DNA of 18,079 nt, taken from NCBI GenBank assembly GCA_027056615.1, contig JALUKJ010000442.1, positions 1 to 18,079 on the forward strand. Direction: 5' to 3'. The stretch is from Campylobacteraceae bacterium. Lineage in GTDB: Bacteria; Campylobacterota; Campylobacteria; Campylobacterales; Sulfurovaceae. Both the position numbers and the translations under genes were made by a program. The notes beneath the pieces are model-generated. The model made no database searches. It was not told the DNA's origin and worked only from the letters and a program-made list of their open reading frames with translations. How positions within the stretch are numbered: the first letter of the stretch is position 1; every line of letters starts with the position of its first letter. Below are positions 14,397-18,079 of the stretch, in pieces.

Positions 14397-15416
14397 TTAA
14401 CTTTTGCTAAGGTAGCCATCTGGATTTTGGCTCTGCCATCTCCAGCCATCTTCACACATCTCTTCTATACCTCTTTTAGCTTCCCAATCAAGCACCTCTT
14501 TAGCATAAGAGGGGTCTGCAAAACAAGTAGCAATATCTCCTGCTCTTCTTGGAGCTATTTTATAAGGTACTTTTTTGCCTGACGCTTTTTCAAAGGCTTT
14601 AACCATCTCTAATACAGAGTATCCTTTACCAGTTCCAAGATTAATCGTCATAACCTCTGAAAAATTATCTAATCTATCTAATGCATTCACATGTCCTTGA
14701 GCTAAATCTACTACATGAATATAGTCTCGTACACCTGTTCCATCAGGAGTATCATAATCATCTCCAAAAACAGATAGATACTCTCGTTTTCCTACTGCTG
14801 TTTGAGCAATAAAAGGCATAAGATTATTAGGGATACCATTTGGGTCTTCTCCAATAGTTCCTGATTTATGCGCTCCTACAGGGTTAAAATATCGAAGTAA
14901 GACTACTTTCCATTCACTATCTGATACATAAAGGTCTCTTAAAATTTCTTCTATAAAAAGTTTACTTCTTCCATAAGGATTTGTAGCAGAAGTAGGAAAA
15001 TCTTCTAAAATAGGAGTCGTATGTGGGTCACCATAAACCGTCGCAGAAGAAGAGAATATAATAGACTTACAGTTATGTTTTGCCATTACTTCACAAAGTA
15101 TTACGGTACCACTAATATTGTTATCATAGTAACGAATAGGTTGCTCTACCGATTCACCAACAGCTTTAAGTCCTGCAAAGTGAATAACAACGTCTATTTT
15201 ATGAGAGCTAAAAACTTTTTCTAAATCTTCTCGACTTCGAATGTCCCCCTCTATCACAGTTAATTCTTGATTTACAATCTTTTCAACTCTTTTAATACTC
15301 TCTTTTGAGGAATTACAAAAGTTATCAAAAATAACCACTTCATATCCTGCTTCTATAAGCAAAACTACCGTATGTGAACCAATATATCCTGCTCCACCTG
15401 TCACTAAAATTTTCAT
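14397..15416 (-). CDS. galE: UDP-glucose 4-epimerase
   Basis: GalE interconverts UDP-glucose and UDP-galactose (some homologues also the GlcNAc/GalNAc pair), using tightly bound NAD+. The 339-aa short-chain dehydrogenase has the Rossmann loop GGAGYIGSH (residues 7-15), FDNFCNSS, and GDIRSREDLEKVF. The catalytic triad consists of Ser in FSSSATVYG and Tyr-xxx-Lys in NPYGRSK, followed by RYFNPVGAH. The tail GDIATCFADPSYA followed by LDWEAK is typical for GalE. An AGGAGA ribosome binding site lies 4 bases before the ATG. The leader is separated from ugd by the composite repeat at 15457-15630. Confidence 0.95.
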   Translation of the reverse strand: MKILVTGGAGYIGSHTVVLLIEAGYEVVIFDNFCNSSKESIKRVEKIVNQELTVIEGDIRSREDLEKVFSSHKIDVVIHFAGLKAVGESVEQPIRYYDNNISGTVILCEVMAKHNCKSIIFSSSATVYGDPHTTPILEDFPTSATNPYGRSKLFIEEILRDLYVSDSEWKVVLLRYFNPVGAHKSGTIGEDPNGIPNNLMPFIAQTAVGKREYLSVFGDDYDTPDGTGVRDYIHVVDLAQGHVNALDRLDNFSEVMTINLGTGKGYSVLEMVKAFEKASGKKVPYKIAPRRAGDIATCFADPSYAKEVLDWEAKRGIEEMCEDGWRWQSQNPDGYLSKS

Positions 15417-15456
15417 ATTATCTCCTAATTATATATTGTTTGTTACTCTCGTTTTG

Positions 15457-15630
15457 CTCGTTCCCAATGTCCTCGTCAATGCCAATGAATTAAGGAATAA
15501 ATATTCAAAAACTGTAGGTTCGATTTCATCGAACGGATTGTTTTATGGGCTTCAATTTTTTGTTCGATAAAATCGAACCTACAGGATTTGGGCTTAATTC
15601 AATGGCATTGACCGAGACGGTGGGAACGAG
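15457..15630. repeat. Composite palindromic element, copy B (inverted relative to copy A)
   Basis: The left outer arm (15457-15513) begins CTCGTTCCCA and ends in a run reading AATATTCAAAAA. The REPIN occupies 15514-15582 (GTAG head, GTTCGAT-TTC-ATCGAAC, spacer with TTTTATGGGCTTCAATT, GTTCGAT-AAA-ATCGAAC, CTAC). The right outer arm (15585-15630) starts TTTGGGCTTAATTC and ends GGGAACGAG. The REPIN spacer differs from that at 8710 by one base. The element fills the gap between ugd and galE and stops nine bases before the ugd stop codon. Confidence 0.85.
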
Positions 15631-15639
15631 TCTGATATT

Positions 15640-16806
15640 TCAACTATCACTATTAAATATATCTCTTGTATATACTTTATCTTTTACATCTAATATATCT
15701 TCTGAAAGTCTATTTGCCACAATAACATCTGATATTTTTTTAAACTCATCTAAATTTTTAATAACTCTTGAATTAAAAAAACTATCCTCTTGCATTACAG
15801 GTTCATAGACAACTACCTCTATACCTTTAGCCTTAATACGCTTCATAATACCTTGAATTGCAGAAGCCCTAAAGTTATCTGAACCACTCTTCATAACCAA
15901 TCTATATACTCCTACTATCTTTGGATTTTTAGCTACAATAGAATCAGCTATAAAATCTTTTCTTGTACTATTTGCCTCTACAATATCACCAATAATTGCA
16001 TTTGGTACATTTTTATAATTAGCTCTAAGCTGTTTAGTATCTTTAGGTAGACAGTAGCCACCATAACCAAAAGAGGGGTTATTGTAGTGCATTCCAATTC
16101 TAGTGTCAAGACCAACTCCCTCTATAATTTGCCTACTATCCAATCCATGAGTCTGTGCATAAGAGTCCAACTCATTAAAAAATGCTACACGCATTGCCAG
16201 ATAAGTATTTGAAAAGAGTTTAATCGCTTCAGCTTCTGTTGAGTCTGTAAAGAGAATATCTATATCTTTTTTAATTGCACCTTCTGCTAAAAGATTAGCA
16301 AAAACTTTAGCTCTCTTAGAGCGTTCTCCTACAATAATTCGTGACGGGTAGAGGTTATCATGCAAAGCTTTTCCCTCTCGCAAAAACTCTGGAGAGAATA
16401 TAATTTTGAATGTTGAATTTTGAATGTTGAATTGTTTATTTAGTTTTTTTGTGTAGCCTACTGGTACAGTTGATTTTATAATCACTGTTGTATTTGAATT
16501 TATCTCTACAATATCATTTATAACTGACTCTATACTTTTAGTATTGAAGTAGTTTGTTTTTGGGTCATAATCTGTTGGTGTTGCAACAATTATAAAATCA
16601 GCGTCTCTATACGCCTCCTCTTTATCTAAAGTAGCTCTAAAATTTAATGGCTTATTTTTTAAATAATCTTCTATTGGCGAAATTTTATTATTTAGCATCT
16701 CTACTTTTTTATGGACTACATCTAATGCTACTACCTCATTATGTTGAGCTAGTAGTACTCCATTTGAGAGTCCTACATATCCTATACCTGCTATTGCTAT
16801 TTTCAT
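15640..16806 (-). CDS. ugd: UDP-glucose 6-dehydrogenase
   Basis: Ugd oxidises UDP-glucose twice with NAD+ to give UDP-glucuronate for capsule, LPS or glycan synthesis. The 388-aa protein is colinear with the short E. coli/Streptococcus-type enzyme: Rossmann loop [10 protein letters not shown] (residues 7-16), [15 protein letters not shown] (75-89), [29 protein letters not shown], and [13 protein letters not shown]. The nucleophile Cys252 is in [10 protein letters not shown], followed by [19 protein letters not shown]. The match to E. coli Ugd, from memory, is strikingly high for a Campylobacterota protein. A perfect 14-bp tandem duplication inside the gene (16404-16431) adds residues FNIQNSTFK just before FSPEF. 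The start ATG is preceded by AAGAGA. It lies 48 bases after kdsD, with a possible own promoter in the gap. Confidence 0.95.
   Translation of the reverse strand: MKIAIAGIGYVGLSNGVLLAQHNEVVALDVVHKKVEMLNNKISPIEDYLKNKPLNFRATLDKEEAYRDADFIIVATPTDYDPKTNYFNTKSIESVINDIVEINSNTTVIIKSTVPVGYTKKLNKQFNIQNSTFKIIFSPEFLREGKALHDNLYPSRIIVGERSKRAKVFANLLAEGAIKKDIDILFTDSTEAEAIKLFSNTYLAMRVAFFNELDSYAQTHGLDSRQIIEGVGLDTRIGMHYNNPSFGYGGYCLPKDTKQLRANYKNVPNAIIGDIVEANSTRKDFIADSIVAKNPKIVGVYRLVMKSGSDNFRASAIQGIMKRIKAKGIEVVVYEPVMQEDSFFNSRVIKNLDEFKKISDVIVANRLSEDILDVKDKVYTRDIFNSDS
16404..16431. repeat. Perfect 2 x 14-bp tandem repeat within ugd
   Basis: TTTTGAATGTTGAA occurs twice without a mismatch (16404-16417, 16418-16431). 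The unit is not a multiple of three, so the two copies are read in different frames (residues 126-135 of Ugd). The total of 28 bp keeps the gene open only together with flanking changes. It lies in a loop-like segment before the conserved FSPEF motif. Confidence 0.85.
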
Positions 16807-16838
16807 AAATTATCTCTTATATAAATTTTTTATTAAAT

Positions 16839-16844
16839 ATTATA
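16839..16844 (-). promoter_or_regulatory. Putative ugd promoter -10 box
   Basis: In the 48-base kdsD-ugd gap the minus strand reads AGATATAATATTT, a perfect TATAAT about 32 bases before the ugd ATG. It may give ugd its own transcript. No -35 is evident. The gap is very AT-rich, so a chance match is possible. Confidence 0.3.
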
Positions 16845-16854
16845 TCTAATAAAG

Positions 16855-17799
16855 CTAAAGAGCTAAATCATAAATCTGAACTACTCCACAGAGTTGATTT
16901 TTATCTATAACTAAAAGAGAGTTAACTTTATACTCATTCATCAAATTTTGGGCATTAATTAATTTCTTCTCTTTCTGAATAGTTTTAGGATTTTTAGTCA
17001 TTAAATCTTCTGCTTTTAGTCTAAAGAATGTATCTTCAAACTCCTCCATTGCACGACGTATGTCTCCATCTGTTATAATTCCAATAGTAGAGTTAGCCTC
17101 TTGAACAATGGCTAAGCCTAATCGTGCTTTAGATACAACATTAATAATCTCTTTTATAGAACTCTCTTTACTTACAATAGGCAAATTCTCTTTTTTCATA
17201 ACATCTTCTACCCTTGTTAAGAGTCGTCGCCCTAAACTCCCCCCTGGGTGAAACTGTGCAAAGTCACTCTCTTTAAAGTCTCTTAGTTTCATAAGAGTAA
17301 TCGCCAAAGCATCGCCCATAACAAGTGTGGCAGTCGTTGAAGAGGTAGGAGCAAGTTGCAACGGACACGCCTCTTTTTCTACATGTATATTTAGATGATA
17401 GGTTGAGTTTTTAGCCAAAGTAGAGAGAGGATTACCACTCATAGCAATCGTTACATTTCCTTGCTCTTTTAAAAAAGGAATAATCTTCAAAACCTCATCA
17501 GTCTCTCCTGAGTTAGAGATAAGCAACACAATATCCTCTTTTTCAATCATACCCAAATCTCCATGATACGCCTCAGCTGGGTGCAAAAAGAAGCTAGGAG
17601 TTCCTGTACTTGCCATGGTTGCTGCAATTTTTTTACCAATAATCCCTGACTTTCCCATACCTGAAATAATTAATTTACCACTACAAGACAAAATACTCTT
17701 TATAGATTTTTCAAAATCAATAGTTAAATTCTTAGATAAATTTAAAATAGAGTTAGATTCTACCTCAAAGACCTCTTTAGCCATCTGCTCAATACTCAT
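16855..17799 (-). CDS. kdsD: Arabinose-5-phosphate isomerase (KpsF/KdsD/GutQ family)
   Basis: KdsD converts ribulose-5-phosphate to arabinose-5-phosphate, the first step towards Kdo of the LPS inner core. The 314-aa protein has an N-terminal SIS domain (about residues 37-170) with GMGKSGIIGKKIAATMASTGTPSFFLHPAEAYHGDLG spread over 47-83, shown here as GMGKSGIIGKK and HPAEAYHGDLG. Next come ISNSGETDEVL (94-104) and the linker FHPGGSLGRRLL. Two CBS domains follow (about 200-314), beginning VEDVMKKENLPIV and AEDLMTKNPKT. This domain order is specific to the family. KpsF (capsule) and GutQ (sorbitol) paralogues cannot be excluded, but the LPS/sugar-nucleotide context favours KdsD. The ATG lies two bases after the stop of the upstream dehydratase gene, with AAGG as ribosome binding site inside that gene's end, so the two form an operon. 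Confidence 0.93.
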   Translation of the reverse strand: MSIEQMAKEVFEVESNSILNLSKNLTIDFEKSIKSILSCSGKLIISGMGKSGIIGKKIAATMASTGTPSFFLHPAEAYHGDLGMIEKEDIVLLISNSGETDEVLKIIPFLKEQGNVTIAMSGNPLSTLAKNSTYHLNIHVEKEACPLQLAPTSSTTATLVMGDALAITLMKLRDFKESDFAQFHPGGSLGRRLLTRVEDVMKKENLPIVSKESSIKEIINVVSKARLGLAIVQEANSTIGIITDGDIRRAMEEFEDTFFRLKAEDLMTKNPKTIQKEKKLINAQNLMNEYKVNSLLVIDKNQLCGVVQIYDLAL

Positions 17800-17801
17800 A
17801 C

Positions 17802-18079
17802 TTATACCTTATGATTAAATTCAGGAACAATCTCTTTTAGAACCTCTAATCTATTCCTATTTTTGAAATCTTCTAATTGAGCTAAAAGTTTTTCATAATC
17901 TACAGGTGGATTTTGAGAAACTAAAATAGAGTCATACTCCGTCTTCAAATCTGCATCATCTATCAACAACTCCTCATAGAGCTTCTCCCCTGCTCTAAGT
18001 CCTGTAAACTTTATCTTAATATCATCTCTACCTGAAAGCTCTATCATCTTTTTAGCCAAATCAACTATCTTAATAGGCT
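17802..18079 (-). CDS. C-terminal part of a UDP-N-acetylglucosamine 4,6-dehydratase-like protein (PglF/WbpM/FlaA1 family), cut by window edge
   Basis: Only the last roughly 92 codons are present. The frame is open to the right edge and reads [17 protein letters not shown], then [20 protein letters not shown], the characteristic C-terminal end of the CapD/PglF/WbpM nucleoside-diphosphate-sugar dehydratases. A TTG at 18057-18059 could be taken as a start, but conserved residues continue upstream of it, so the gene simply runs out of the window. Such enzymes are either membrane-anchored (PglF/WbpM, UDP-4-keto-6-deoxy-GlcNAc for bacillosamine-type sugars) or soluble (PseB/FlaA1, pseudaminic acid). 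The visible tail resembles the long membrane-anchored group more, but the deciding N-terminus is outside. It is followed directly by kdsD. Confidence 0.85.
   Translation of the reverse strand, partial: PIKIVDLAKKMIELSGRDDIKIKFTGLRAGEKLYEELLIDDADLKTEYDSILVSQNPPVDYEKLLAQLEDFKNRNRLEVLKEIVPEFNHKV

Noticed and set aside
4938..15630. CRISPR array from the recurring palindromic repeats
   Set aside because: The repeats are scattered between genes in both orientations and have no regular spacer lengths. No cas genes are present.
15545..15808. Plus-strand 87-codon frame starting in the composite repeat
   Set aside because: It begins inside the REPIN and continues antisense to the conserved 3' end of ugd, so it is a shadow frame.
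18057..18059. TTG start of a small 85-aa gene at the right edge
   Set aside because: Conserved dehydratase residues continue upstream of the TTG to the window edge, so it is an internal codon of a truncated larger gene.

Overview
The window looks like a chromosomal piece of a Campylobacterota (epsilonproteobacterial) genome, probably a free-living Sulfurovum/Sulfurimonas-like bacterium. The grounds are low GC, short family-typical proteins (357-aa Dxr, 412-aa Pgi, 124-aa QueF, 447-aa NFACT protein), and a plus-strand gene order NFACT-cdsA-dxr-x-tsaD that resembles, from memory, the Cj1349c-Cj1344c region of Campylobacter jejuni. Species assignment is inference.

Layout. Positions 42-4925 (+) hold a housekeeping cluster: an RqcH-like NFACT protein (ribosome quality control), cdsA (phospholipid precursor), dxr (isoprenoid precursor), an RBBP9-type alpha/beta hydrolase and tsaD (tRNA t6A modification). 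Several junctions are overlapped or nearly so. Positions 5140-8574 (+) hold gyrB, interrupted in frame by a 373-residue intein (6634-7752) with an HNH endonuclease domain, inserted exactly after the TOPRIM DxDxDG motif. A small queF (7-deazaguanine/queuosine pathway) follows at 8857-9231 (+). From 9296 to the right edge everything is on the minus strand. Read in transcription order it is the 3' end of a UDP-GlcNAc 4,6-dehydratase-like gene, kdsD, ugd, galE, gltX, manB/pgm, pgi and galU. Apart from gltX this is a sugar-nucleotide toolkit. Pgi and phosphoglucomutase/phosphomannomutase connect fructose-6-P, glucose-6-P, glucose-1-P and mannose-1-P. GalU makes UDP-glucose, GalE makes UDP-galactose, Ugd makes UDP-glucuronate, KdsD makes the Kdo precursor arabinose-5-P, and the partial dehydratase opens a deoxyamino-sugar branch. 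Together they feed LPS, capsule or glycan synthesis.

The intergenic gaps are largely filled by palindromic repeats. Several consist of a GTAG head followed by a short hairpin, arranged as inverted pairs: the architecture of REP/REPIN elements mobilised by RAYT transposases. At least three stem families share the GTAG head. One 69-bp REPIN is nested inside a larger inverted-repeat element whose arms begin CTCGTTCCCA. That 174-176 bp composite occurs twice in opposite orientations, flanking galE-gltX. The repeats abut coding sequence so tightly that the stop codons of queF, galU and gltX lie inside them. No RAYT gene is visible in the window.

The most notable items are the HNH-type GyrB intein, the multi-family REPIN set with its stop-codon-supplying heads, and the inverted composite pair. 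No gap without a gene exceeds 300 bases. No rRNA, tRNA or CRISPR array was seen.
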